Source of the DNA: Streptomyces canus
GTDB taxonomy: Bacteria; Actinomycetota; Actinomycetes; Streptomycetales; Streptomycetaceae
Length of the DNA: 64,000 nt
NCBI RefSeq assembly: GCF_030815415.1
Contig: NZ_JAUSWW010000001.1
Coordinates: forward strand, 5,642,001-5,706,000
Direction of reading: 5' to 3'
The translations under genes and the position numbers were made by a program. Within the stretch, counting starts at the first letter, position 1; each line of letters opens with the position of its first letter. Below, piece by piece: positions 24,427-32,625 of the stretch. The notes beneath the pieces are model-generated. The model worked only from the letters and a program-made list of their open reading frames with translations, had not been told where the DNA came from and made no database searches.

Positions 24427-27258
24427 ATGACGGATCTAGAGGCCGCTCTGCGTAAAGCCGTCCAGGGCGACGTCCGCTTCGACGTCACCTCCCGCGCGCT
24501 GACCACCATGGACGCGTCCAACTACCGGCGGGTCCCGCTCGGTGTCGTGGCCCCACGCGACGCCGACGACGTCGCCGCCGTCCTCGCCGTGTGCCGGGAG
24601 CACGCGGTACCGGTCGTCGCGCGGGGCGGCGGCACCTCCATCGCCGGCCAGGCGACCGGCACCGGGGTGGTGCTGGACTTCACCCGGCACATGAACCGGC
24701 TGCTGGCCCTCGACCCTGTGTCGCGCACCGCCGTCGTACAGCCCGGTCTCGTCCTCGACCGGCTCCAGGAGGCCGCCGCCCCGCACGGGCTGCGCTTCGG
24801 CCCCGACCCCTCCACCCACAGCCGCTGCACGCTCGGCGGGATGATCGGGAACAACTCGTGCGGCTCGCACTCGGTGGCGTGGGGAACGACCGCGGACAGT
24901 GTGCGGGAGCTGGACGTGGTCACCGCGCGCGGGCGGCGGTCGCGGCTGGGGCCGGGGTGGGCGGGCGCGCCGGAGGGGCTGCGGGAGCTGGTGGAGGGGG
25001 ACCTGGCGCGGCTGCGGACCGGTTTCCCCGAGCTGCCCCGCCGGATCTCCGGGTATGCGCTGGACGCGCTGCTGCCGGAGCGGGGTGCGGATGTCGCCCG
25101 GTCCTTCTGCGGGAGCGAGGGCACGCTGGGGATCCTCACCGAAGCCGTCGTACGACTCGTCGCGTCACCACGCGCGCGTGCCCTCGCGGTGCTGGGATAC
25201 CCGGACGAGGGCGCGGCCGCCGAGGCCGCGGCCGGACTGCTGCCGTACGGCCCCCTGACGGTGGAGGGCATGGCGGCCGACCTGGTGCCCGCGGCGGTGG
25301 CGCTGCCCCGTGGCGGGGCGTGGCTGTTCGTGGAGACGGGCGGCGACACCGAGGCCGAGGCACGCGCGCGTGCGGAGACGATCGTGCGGGCCGCCGATGT
25401 CATGGACGCGGTGGTCGTGACGGATCCGGCCGGCCAGCGCGCCCTGTGGCGCATCCGCGAGGACGCCAGCGGTACGGCGACCCGGATGCCGGACGGCTCC
25501 GAGGCCTGGCCCGGCTGGGAGGACTGCGCGGTGCCGCCCGCCCGGCTGGGCGCGTATCTGCGGGACTTCAGGGGGCTGCTGGGCGAGCACGGGCTGCGCG
25601 GGACGCCGTACGGCCATTTCGGGGACGGCTGCATCCACGTCCGTATCGACTTCGATCTGCTGACGGACGCGGGGGTCAGCCGCTTCCGGCGTTTCTCGCA
25701 GGAGCTCGCCGACCTGGTCGCGGCGCACGGCGGCTCGCTGTCCGGTGAGCACGGGGACGGGCAGGCGCGGGCGGAGCTGCTGCCCCGGATGTACGGCCCG
25801 GAGCTGGTGGGGCTCTTCGAGCGGGCGAAGGGCGTGTGGGACCCGGACGACCTGCTGAACCCCGGGATGCTGGTGCGCCCGGCGCCGCTGGACTCGAACC
25901 TCCGCTTCTCCGTCCTGCCCCGCGAGCCGGTCGACGTGGCCTTCGGCTACCCCGCCGACGGCGGTGACTTCTCCGCGGCGGTCCGCAGGTGCGTGGGCGT
26001 GGCGAAGTGCCGTACGACGTCCGCGCCCGGGTCCTCCGTCATGTGCCCGTCCTTCCGCGCGACCGGCGAGGAGGAGCACTCCACGCGCGGGCGGGCCCGG
26101 CTGCTGCACGAGATGCTCGCGGGTGAACTGGTCACCGACGGCTGGCGCTCCGAGGAGGTGCGGGACGCGCTGGATCTGTGCCTGTCCTGCAAGGGCTGCC
26201 GGTCGGACTGTCCGGTCGGGGTCGACATGGCCACGTACAAGGCGGAGTTCCTGCACCACCACTATGAGGGGCGGCGCCGCCCGGCCGCGCACTACGCGAT
26301 GGGGTGGCTGCCGGTGTGGCTGCGGGCGGTGGCCCGTACGCGTGCGGCGCGGCTGGCCAATGCGCTGGCCGCGGTGCGCCCGCTGGCGGCCGTCGCGAAG
26401 AGGCTCGGCGGGCTCGCTCCCGAGCGGGACATTCCGCGGCTGGCGACCAGGACGTTCAGCCGGTCGTTCAGGCCGCGGGGCGAGGGGCCGCGCGGAAGGG
26501 TCGTGCTGTGGCCGGACACCTTCACCGAGCATCTGTCGCCCGAGGTGGGGCGGGCGGCGGTACGGGTCCTGGAGGCGGCGGGGATCGGGACCGTGCTGCC
26601 GCCGACCCTGCGCACGGCGTCCGGGGGCTTCCGTCCGCTCGCGGCGCGCCGCGGCCGGGTCTGCTGCGGTCTGACGTACGTCTCCACGGGCCAGCTCGAC
26701 CGCGCCCGTACGGTCCTGCGCCGCACCCTCGACCTGATGGCACCGGTACTGGAGACGGACCTCCTGGTGGTGGTCCTGGAACCGAGCTGCGCGGCGGCGC
26801 TCCGCACGGACCTGCCGGAGCTGCTCCACGACGACGAGCGGGCCGCGCGTCTCGCCTCGCGGGTGGTGACCTTCGCGGAGGCGCTGGAGCGCCTGGCGCC
26901 GGACTGGCGGCCGCCTCGCGTGGACCGTCCGGCGGTCGGCCAGACCCACTGCCATCAGCACGCGGTCCTCGGAGACGCGGCCGAGCGGCGGCTGCGGGAA
27001 GCCGCGGGCCTGACCGGTGAGCTGGCGGGCGGCTGCTGCGGACTCGCGGGCAACTTCGGCTTCGAGAAGGGCCACTTCGAGGTGTCGCGGGCCTGCGCGG
27101 AGGAACAGCTCCTGCCGGCGGTGCGGGCGGCGGCCCACGGGGCGGTGGTCCTGGCGGACGGCTTCTCCTGCCGGACGCAGCTGGGGCAGCTGGCGGGGGT
27201 GCGGGGGCGGCATCTGGCGGAGGTGCTGGCGGAGGGGCTGGAGGGTCCTGGGGCGTGA
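24427..27258 (+). CDS. FAD/Fe-S dehydrogenase, GlcD-GlcF fusion (D-lactate/glycolate type)
   Basis: A 943-residue single-chain oxidoreductase. The N-terminal half is a PCMH-type FAD domain (RGGGTSIAGQATGTG about 58-72, IGNNSCGSHS, CGSEGTLGILTE) plus the FAD-oxidase C domain with GHFGDGCIHVRID and SGEHGDGQ. Then come a [4Fe-4S] pair (CVGVAKCRTT...MCPSFRATGEEEH and CLSCKGCRSDCP) and two CCG domains (RVCCGLTY and GGCCGLAGNFGFEKGHFEVS). This is the layout of Dld-II/YdiJ-type enzymes that oxidise D-2-hydroxyacids and pass electrons to the quinone pool. The exact substrate cannot be read. It contains two of the seven CACGCGCGCGTG palindromes in the window. Confidence 0.9.
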   Translation: MTDLEAALRKAVQGDVRFDVTSRALTTMDASNYRRVPLGVVAPRDADDVAAVLAVCREHAVPVVARGGGTSIAGQATGTGVVLDFTRHMNRLLALDPVSRTAVVQPGLVLDRLQEAAAPHGLRFGPDPSTHSRCTLGGMIGNNSCGSHSVAWGTTADSVRELDVVTARGRRSRLGPGWAGAPEGLRELVEGDLARLRTGFPELPRRISGYALDALLPERGADVARSFCGSEGTLGILTEAVVRLVASPRARALAVLGYPDEGAAAEAAAGLLPYGPLTVEGMAADLVPAAVALPRGGAWLFVETGGDTEAEARARAETIVRAADVMDAVVVTDPAGQRALWRIREDASGTATRMPDGSEAWPGWEDCAVPPARLGAYLRDFRGLLGEHGLRGTPYGHFGDGCIHVRIDFDLLTDAGVSRFRRFSQELADLVAAHGGSLSGEHGDGQARAELLPRMYGPELVGLFERAKGVWDPDDLLNPGMLVRPAPLDSNLRFSVLPREPVDVAFGYPADGGDFSAAVRRCVGVAKCRTTSAPGSSVMCPSFRATGEEEHSTRGRARLLHEMLAGELVTDGWRSEEVRDALDLCLSCKGCRSDCPVGVDMATYKAEFLHHHYEGRRRPAAHYAMGWLPVWLRAVARTRAARLANALAAVRPLAAVAKRLGGLAPERDIPRLATRTFSRSFRPRGEGPRGRVVLWPDTFTEHLSPEVGRAAVRVLEAAGIGTVLPPTLRTASGGFRPLAARRGRVCCGLTYVSTGQLDRARTVLRRTLDLMAPVLETDLLVVVLEPSCAAALRTDLPELLHDDERAARLASRVVTFAEALERLAPDWRPPRVDRPAVGQTHCHQHAVLGDAAERRLREAAGLTGELAGGCCGLAGNFGFEKGHFEVSRACAEEQLLPAVRAAAHGAVVLADGFSCRTQLGQLAGVRGRHLAEVLAEGLEGPGA

Positions 27259-27318
27259 GCCGAGTCATCCGGAAACAGTGGCAAAAAAGGTTCACGCGCC
27301 TGACGTAGTCCATTACTG

Positions 27319-27334
27319 TGGACTTGTAAGTCCA
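27319..27334. promoter_or_regulatory. Perfect 16-bp palindrome upstream of the EamA gene
   Basis: TGGACTTGTAAGTCCA, with another TCCA just upstream (GTCCATTACTGTGGAC, 27308-27323). It lies 43 nt before the GTG start. Likely operator for an unlinked repressor; function inferred. Confidence 0.5.
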
Positions 27335-27376
27335 TCAAGATGAACGAAATCCGCGCCAAGTCCTCTGGAAGGCCCC

Positions 27377-28312
27377 GTGAGCACGCCGACCCCGGTTTCC
27401 GAGACCCCCGTCGCCCAGACCGCTCCGGCAGGAGTCCCGCACCGCCGGGATTCCCTCGGTTCCATCGGTCTGGTGCTCTCCGCGGGCATCTCGGTGCAGT
27501 TCGGCGGCGCCCTCGCGGCGAGCCTGATGCCGCGGGCCGGGGCGTCCGGTGTGGTGACCCTGCGGCTGGTGGCGGCCGCGCTGGTCCTGCTCGTCGTCTG
27601 CCGGCCGAGGCTGCGCGGGTACACGCGTGCGGACTGGGGCACGGTCGTCGTCTTCGGCATCACGATGGCCGGGATGAACGGGCTCTTCTACCAGTCCATC
27701 GACCGCATCCCGCTGGGCCCGGCGGTCGCCCTGGAGGTGCTCGGCCCCCTGGCGCTCTCCGTCATCGCCTCCCGCCGGGCGGTCAACCTCGTCTGGGCCG
27801 CTCTCGCCCTCGGCGGCGTCTTCCTCCTCAGCGGCGGAGGCTTCGGCGGCCTCGACCCCGTCGGTGTCCTGTTCGCCCTGGGCGCCGGCGCCATGTGGGC
27901 GGCGTACATCGTCTTCAGCGCCCGTACGGGCCGCCGCTTCCCGCAGGCCGACGGGCTCGCCCTCGCCATGGTCGTCGCGGCGCTGGTGTTCCTCCCGCTG
28001 GGCGTCGCCGAATCCGGCGCGAAGCTCCTCGACCCCACGACGATCGCCCTCGGCTCGGCCGTGGCGATCCTCTCCTCGGTCCTGCCCTACACCCTCGAAC
28101 TCGTCGCCCTGCGCCGCCTCCCCGCCTCCACCTTCGCGATCATGATGAGCCTCGAACCGGCCATCGCCGCGAGCGCCGGCTTCCTCATCCTGAACCAGGC
28201 TCTCTCCATGACCGAGGCCGCCGCGATCGCCCTGGTCATCGCGGCGAGCATGGGGGCGGTGCGGACCCAGGTGGGGCGGGGGAAGGCCAAGGTTCAGGAG
28301 GACGGTTCCTGA
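27377..28312 (+). CDS. EamA-family exporter (DMT superfamily)
   Basis: A 311-residue protein with ten predicted spans in two EamA repeats. The GTG at 27377 follows GGAAGG. The organisation (GPAVALEVLGPLALSV in the first repeat, YTLELVALRRLPASTFAIMMSLEPAIAA in the second) is RhtA-like, a group that exports threonine/homoserine or other metabolites; substrate unknown. It is preceded by a perfect palindrome and not obviously linked to the dehydrogenase upstream (118-nt gap). Confidence 0.87.
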   Translation: MSTPTPVSETPVAQTAPAGVPHRRDSLGSIGLVLSAGISVQFGGALAASLMPRAGASGVVTLRLVAAALVLLVVCRPRLRGYTRADWGTVVVFGITMAGMNGLFYQSIDRIPLGPAVALEVLGPLALSVIASRRAVNLVWAALALGGVFLLSGGGFGGLDPVGVLFALGAGAMWAAYIVFSARTGRRFPQADGLALAMVVAALVFLPLGVAESGAKLLDPTTIALGSAVAILSSVLPYTLELVALRRLPASTFAIMMSLEPAIAASAGFLILNQALSMTEAAAIALVIAASMGAVRTQVGRGKAKVQEDGS

Positions 28313-28407
28313 GGCCCGCGGGAAGCCCGGGCCGCCTTCCGGACAGCCGACTTCTCGTACATTCTGCGCATTGTCAGCAGCCGTCGGCAGCCTCACCCTG
28401 AGCTCTC

Positions 28408-30849
28408 ATGGACAACGGAACACCGGGTGCGCCCGTCGGCGAACCACCCCCGCCGGAGCCGATCGAACTGATCGAACTGGTCATACCCGGCACCGGCGTC
28501 GTGGACCGCGAGGAGGTGCTCCGGCCGCCCGGTGTACGCCAGGTGAGCGGGGACGACAGCGCGGGGTGGTACCGGCCCGCCGAGGAGGACACGGACGGGC
28601 CGCGCCCCCTGCGGGAGGTGTACGACTGGCCCCGGCTGCTGATCGGCGGGGCCGGCCGGGCGGCCTGGCTCTTCCTGCTGCCCTTTCTCGTGATCAACCT
28701 GGTGACGTGGATGCAGCCACGCTTACCGGAACGCTCATGGCACGGCTCCCTGTACAGCTTCGGAGCGCGGCTGCTCGGACTCTCCCTGACGGTGATGCTG
28801 GTCGGCGTCTTCGGACAGGCGGCCATGGACCAGGTCGTCTGGCAGTGCGGAGCCGAGACCGCCGACTGCGTCTCGGGCAACTTCGCGGTGACCGCGGCCC
28901 GTGAGCCGGACACCGGGACGTGCCTGGCCCTCGCGGCCCTCGCGCCTCTGATCGTCGGCACCCTGATGGCGTTCAGCGCCCGGGACGCCAAACGCGAGTA
29001 CCGCCCGGTGCTCAGGACCGCCGCGCGCGAGAACTACGAACGGGCCGAGGAGGAGGACCGGCACCGGCGCAACGGACACCGCACCCGTCGGCCCCTGGAG
29101 GTCCGCGGCTTCTGGGAGCACAACACGCGGGCGAAGGGCCTGACCACACGGCACCTGTGCGCGGGACTGCTCACGGTGGCCATGCTGCTCATCGTCCCGC
29201 CGCTCCAGTACGACCTGCGCGAGGGCGACGCCACCCTGGCCCTGACCCTGTTCGTGCTGATCCTGGTGATCGCCGTCCTCGTGGTGATCGACGGCCCGTA
29301 CTTCCGCGCCAGCTACGTCCAGCGCGAGGGAACCATGGGCACTCCGCGGCACAGGCTCCGATGGCCCCTGCGGTACGCGAAAGGGGCTGTCGGCGGCTGC
29401 TTGGCGGTGACGGTCGGTGCCATGGTGTGCTGCGCGGTGCCGTCCCGGGACTGGGACGCCGCCCGCGAGCGCTCCACGATGCTGCCCGGCATGGGCGCGG
29501 AGGCGAACTACGTGGTCATCGCCCAGGGCGTCGGACTCGTGCTCATGGTCATCGCCTGTCTCGCGATGGTCCGCGGCGAGACCGGTTCGGCGTCGAGGAC
29601 GACCCTGTACGGGCTGCTGGGACCCGTGGTGGGCGTGCTGGCCTGCTTCGTGGGCTGGCTGTACACCGCGGCGTTCTCCCTGTGGCTCCAGGGCTGGCTC
29701 ACCCCCGACGGCGACCCGTACGCGGCCCTCATCCCGCGGGCCGTCCAGGTGGTCGCGGCGGCCTTCCCGCTGGTCGTGCTGCTCGGCGTGGCGGTGGGCG
29801 CGATCGCCGCCGCGTGCACGGCCCTGCGCCGGCCTTGGCTGCGGAACGTCTCGCCCCCCGCCCCCGATCCCGACGCGGACCCCGACGACATCCTCGACAA
29901 CCAACGCCAGTGGAAAAGGCTGCGGTTCGCGGAGTACGCCGGAATCCGCGCCCTGATCTGGTACGACCGCGGCCTGGCCACCCTCGCGGTCCTGGTCGTC
30001 CTCCTGACCTGCGCCATGTACGGGGCCTACTGGGTCGGCGACGGCTCCTGGCTGGCCGGCGTACGGGACGTCATGGTCGATGTACTCCAGCAGCTGACGA
30101 CGCTCGGGGCCGTCATCCTGGTGGGTCTCGTCGCGGTGGCCGTGTTCGCCGTACGCGCCATCGTGCTGCGGCCCGAGATGCGCCGGAACGCGGGGCTGGC
30201 CTGGGCGTTCGGCGCGTTCTGGCCGCGTGCGGCGCACCCGTTCACCCCGGCGGCCTGGGCGGTGCGCACCGTCCCCGAACTCGTGCACCGGATCGAGTAC
30301 CTGCTGGACGAGAACGACCGCCGCCGCCTGCTGATCCAGGCACACTCCATGGGATCCGTGATCGCCGTGGCGGCCCTGTGGCAGGTACGGCCCGGACTGC
30401 GCCGGCGCATCGCCCTGCTGACCACGGGCAGCCCGGTCGGGGTGGTGTTCCGGCGCCACTACCCCGGCTACGCGCCCGCCGACTCGATCCACGCCCTGCG
30501 GAACCTGCACGCCTGGATCAACATCCACCGCACCACCGACGTACTGGCGGGACCCGTCGTCGAGGGCGCCGCGGAGAACGGCGCATTCGAGGACGTGGAA
30601 TGGAAGGACGGGGTGGACCCAACAGCCGAACCCGCCACAACGGAACCAGGACGCACCGCGGGCCAGCCCGTCTTCTGGCCCCTGGAACGCCACCTCGGCT
30701 ACCGACGCGCACCGCGGCTCCACCCGATCCGCAGGAACCTTCTCGACAGTCTGGCGGGGACGCGGCCGCCGTCGGCTCCGATCGTCCCGCCTTCACGCGC
30801 GCCGGACGGCGAGAACGGTGCGGCTGTGCTGCCCCGCGTCAGCGGATGA
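28408..30849 (+). CDS. Large membrane protein with C-terminal serine-hydrolase-like domain; TTA codon
   Basis: An 813-residue protein. It begins with a proline-rich cytosolic region, then about ten membrane helices (about 80-650), then a soluble domain with LLIQAHSMGSVIAVAALW, an AHSMG nucleophile elbow, followed by LLTTGSPVGVVFRRHYP and WINIHRTTDVLAGP. That is the arrangement of a lipase-like alpha/beta hydrolase with Ser at about residue 649. I do not recognise the family. Leu106 is encoded by TTA (28723-28725), so translation should depend on the bldA tRNA and peak late in growth. No strong ribosome site is seen before the ATG. Confidence 0.75.
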   Translation: MDNGTPGAPVGEPPPPEPIELIELVIPGTGVVDREEVLRPPGVRQVSGDDSAGWYRPAEEDTDGPRPLREVYDWPRLLIGGAGRAAWLFLLPFLVINLVTWMQPRLPERSWHGSLYSFGARLLGLSLTVMLVGVFGQAAMDQVVWQCGAETADCVSGNFAVTAAREPDTGTCLALAALAPLIVGTLMAFSARDAKREYRPVLRTAARENYERAEEEDRHRRNGHRTRRPLEVRGFWEHNTRAKGLTTRHLCAGLLTVAMLLIVPPLQYDLREGDATLALTLFVLILVIAVLVVIDGPYFRASYVQREGTMGTPRHRLRWPLRYAKGAVGGCLAVTVGAMVCCAVPSRDWDAARERSTMLPGMGAEANYVVIAQGVGLVLMVIACLAMVRGETGSASRTTLYGLLGPVVGVLACFVGWLYTAAFSLWLQGWLTPDGDPYAALIPRAVQVVAAAFPLVVLLGVAVGAIAAACTALRRPWLRNVSPPAPDPDADPDDILDNQRQWKRLRFAEYAGIRALIWYDRGLATLAVLVVLLTCAMYGAYWVGDGSWLAGVRDVMVDVLQQLTTLGAVILVGLVAVAVFAVRAIVLRPEMRRNAGLAWAFGAFWPRAAHPFTPAAWAVRTVPELVHRIEYLLDENDRRRLLIQAHSMGSVIAVAALWQVRPGLRRRIALLTTGSPVGVVFRRHYPGYAPADSIHALRNLHAWINIHRTTDVLAGPVVEGAAENGAFEDVEWKDGVDPTAEPATTEPGRTAGQPVFWPLERHLGYRRAPRLHPIRRNLLDSLAGTRPPSAPIVPPSRAPDGENGAAVLPRVSG

Positions 30850-30861
30850 CCTCCGACCGTG

Positions 30862-31143
30862 TCAGCCGCTCCACCCCAGGGACTGGACGTGCGCCGACTG
30901 CCCGCGCCTGGCGAGTGCCCACTGATCGTGCGTGGCCTTCGTGATGCTGCCCGCCCACCTGGACGACGCCTCGGCCGTCAGCTCCCGCTTCCGGGCCGCC
31001 CACGTCTCGCTGGAGTGCTCCAGGCCGTCAGCGCAACGCGCTTTGAGGTCCTTCGAGGCCAGCGAGCCCAGGTGCGCACCCACCAGGCGCAGAACCTTCT
31101 CATCCTCGGGCGTGAGGTGCTTGAGCCGGGTACGGATCGCCAC
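30862..31143 (-). pseudogene. IS200/IS605-type OrfB transposase, N-terminal stump
   Basis: About 93 residues from a GTG at 31143 (VAIRTRLKHLTPED) match, from memory, the start of actinobacterial OrfB-like transposases: LVGAHLGSLASKDLKARCADG, TWAARKRELTAE and SSRWAGSITKATHDQWALA. The normal protein continues for several hundred residues with the RuvC-like catalytic domain and zinc finger. Here the frame stops after QSLGWSG, so the catalytic part is gone. No terminal hairpins were identified. Flanking bases 31174-31356 hold nothing I can support. Confidence 0.65.
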
Positions 31144-31356
31144 ACCAGAAGGGCCGAGAGCGACGAACGGCACCGACCACCTCGCGCAGCCCGCCCATTC
31201 CCCTCACCCCCCGCCCGATGCCGTAGCTCCCTCACCACGCCCAACGAACCCCTCCCGCAAAGGTCACGCATTCGATGCAAGAACTCCCGTTCCATCGAAT
31301 TCGCGCACGGTAGCCGCAACGCTCACCCATACACGCTCAAACACACCCAAGCACCG

Positions 31357-31677
31357 TCAACTGACAGCAGTTCCCAACCCCGCCTTCGCCTCCATCTCCG
31401 CATACGGCTGGAACCAGTTCGGCAACTGACTCCGCAGCACCAGCCCCACCAGCCGCGAGAACATCCCGTCCGTCCCCATCGCCGCGTCCACCCGCTCGGA
31501 GAACTCGCGCTGCGGCACCTTCGTCGCCGTCTCGATCTGTCCGATCAGCGACCCGGTACAGAACACGATCGCCCCGAGCTGCGCCAGCGTCAGCCCCGCC
31601 TCCTCCCGTACGCGGCGCAGCTCGTAGCCGTAGTAGTCCAACGGCGATGCGCTGGGGTCGAGTTCACGGATCCGCAT
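31357..31677 (-). pseudogene. Truncated XRE regulator (HTH retained, effector domain lost)
   Basis: ATG at 31677 after GGGAGGTGG. The 106 residues comprise the N-terminal HTH of a DUF5753-type regulator (YELRRVREEAGLTLAQLGA, TGSLIGQIETATKVP) and the start of the effector region (LPNWFQPYAEMEAKA), where it ends abruptly in GLGTAVS. Full-length relatives run to about 270-290 residues, continuing with the LLQTEAYAR block. It is either a pseudogene or a DNA-binding-only remnant. It lies 184 nt from the transposase stump, so an insertion-deletion event is a plausible cause. No DUF397 partner is present. Confidence 0.72.
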
Positions 31678-31830
31678 GCCGACCACCTCCCATGACTGAG
31701 AGTGGCCATGTGAATGCGCAGGGATCTCGGCTTGTGGAAAAGTCGGGCGTCGCCAGTGGCAGACAAAGGGGCCGCACATTTTCATGCAAGCACGCTTGCT
31801 TGTTTTTGTGGGCGCTGACATCCTCGCTCC

Positions 31831-32625
31831 ATGGCAGACCCGACGCCCGTCATCGATGATCTGTGCGCCGAGAGCGAGGAGCTCGACCTGCTCGTGGCCG
31901 AGTTGAGCCCCGAGCAATGGCGGCTCGCGACGCCCGCCCCCGGCTGGAGCATCGCCCACCAGATCGCCCACCTCGCCTGGACCGACCACTCCTCCCTGCT
32001 GGCGGTGACCGATCAGGACGGCTTCTCCCGCGAGGTCGAGAAGGCGCTCGCCGCACCCGGGGACTTCGTGGACAACGGTGCCGAGGAGGGTGCCGGGAAG
32101 CCCCCGGCGCGGCTGCTCGCCTACTGGCGCGCGGGACGTGAGGACCTGGCCGACGCCCTGCGGGCCGCCCCCGACGGCGCCCGTTTCCCCTGGTACGGCC
32201 CGCCCATGTCCACCGCCTCCATGGCCACCGCCCGCCTCATGGAGACCTGGGCGCACGGCCTGGACGTGGCGGACGCACTGGGCGTGACCCGCGCCCCCAC
32301 CGACCGGCTGAGCCATATCGCCCGGCTCGGTGTCCGCACCCGCGACTTCTCCTTCGGCGTGCACGGGCTCACCCCGCCGTTCGAGGAGTTCCGCATCGAA
32401 CTCACCGCCCCTTCGGGCGAGTTGTGGATCTACGGCCCCGAGAACGCCACCGACCGCGTCACCGGCCCCGCCCTCGACTTCTGCCTCCTCGTCACCCACC
32501 GTGCCCACCGCGCCGACCTCGCCCTGCGCACCGAAGGCTCCGACGCCGACCGCTGGCTCGACATCGCCCAGGCCTTCGCGGGCCCACCGGGCGGTGGACG
32601 CCCGCCGAAGGGGGCGGCCGGGTGA
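31831..32625 (+). CDS. TIGR03084-family DinB/MDMPI-like protein
   Basis: A 264-residue protein of the DinB-like four-helix fold shared with mycothiol-dependent maleylpyruvate isomerase. TPAPGWSIAHQIAHLAWTDH supplies one metal-ligand His region, and METWAHGLDVADALG the second, giving the expected three-His site. I recognise the family as TIGR03084, predicted metal-binding, function unknown. It is the first gene of the catabolic cluster: its stop overlaps the AtuA start (GTGA), so it is probably a pathway component. An AT-richer promoter region with a CAAGCACGCTTGCTTG palindrome lies just upstream (31785-31802). Confidence 0.82.
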   Translation: MADPTPVIDDLCAESEELDLLVAELSPEQWRLATPAPGWSIAHQIAHLAWTDHSSLLAVTDQDGFSREVEKALAAPGDFVDNGAEEGAGKPPARLLAYWRAGREDLADALRAAPDGARFPWYGPPMSTASMATARLMETWAHGLDVADALGVTRAPTDRLSHIARLGVRTRDFSFGVHGLTPPFEEFRIELTAPSGELWIYGPENATDRVTGPALDFCLLVTHRAHRADLALRTEGSDADRWLDIAQAFAGPPGGGRPPKGAAG

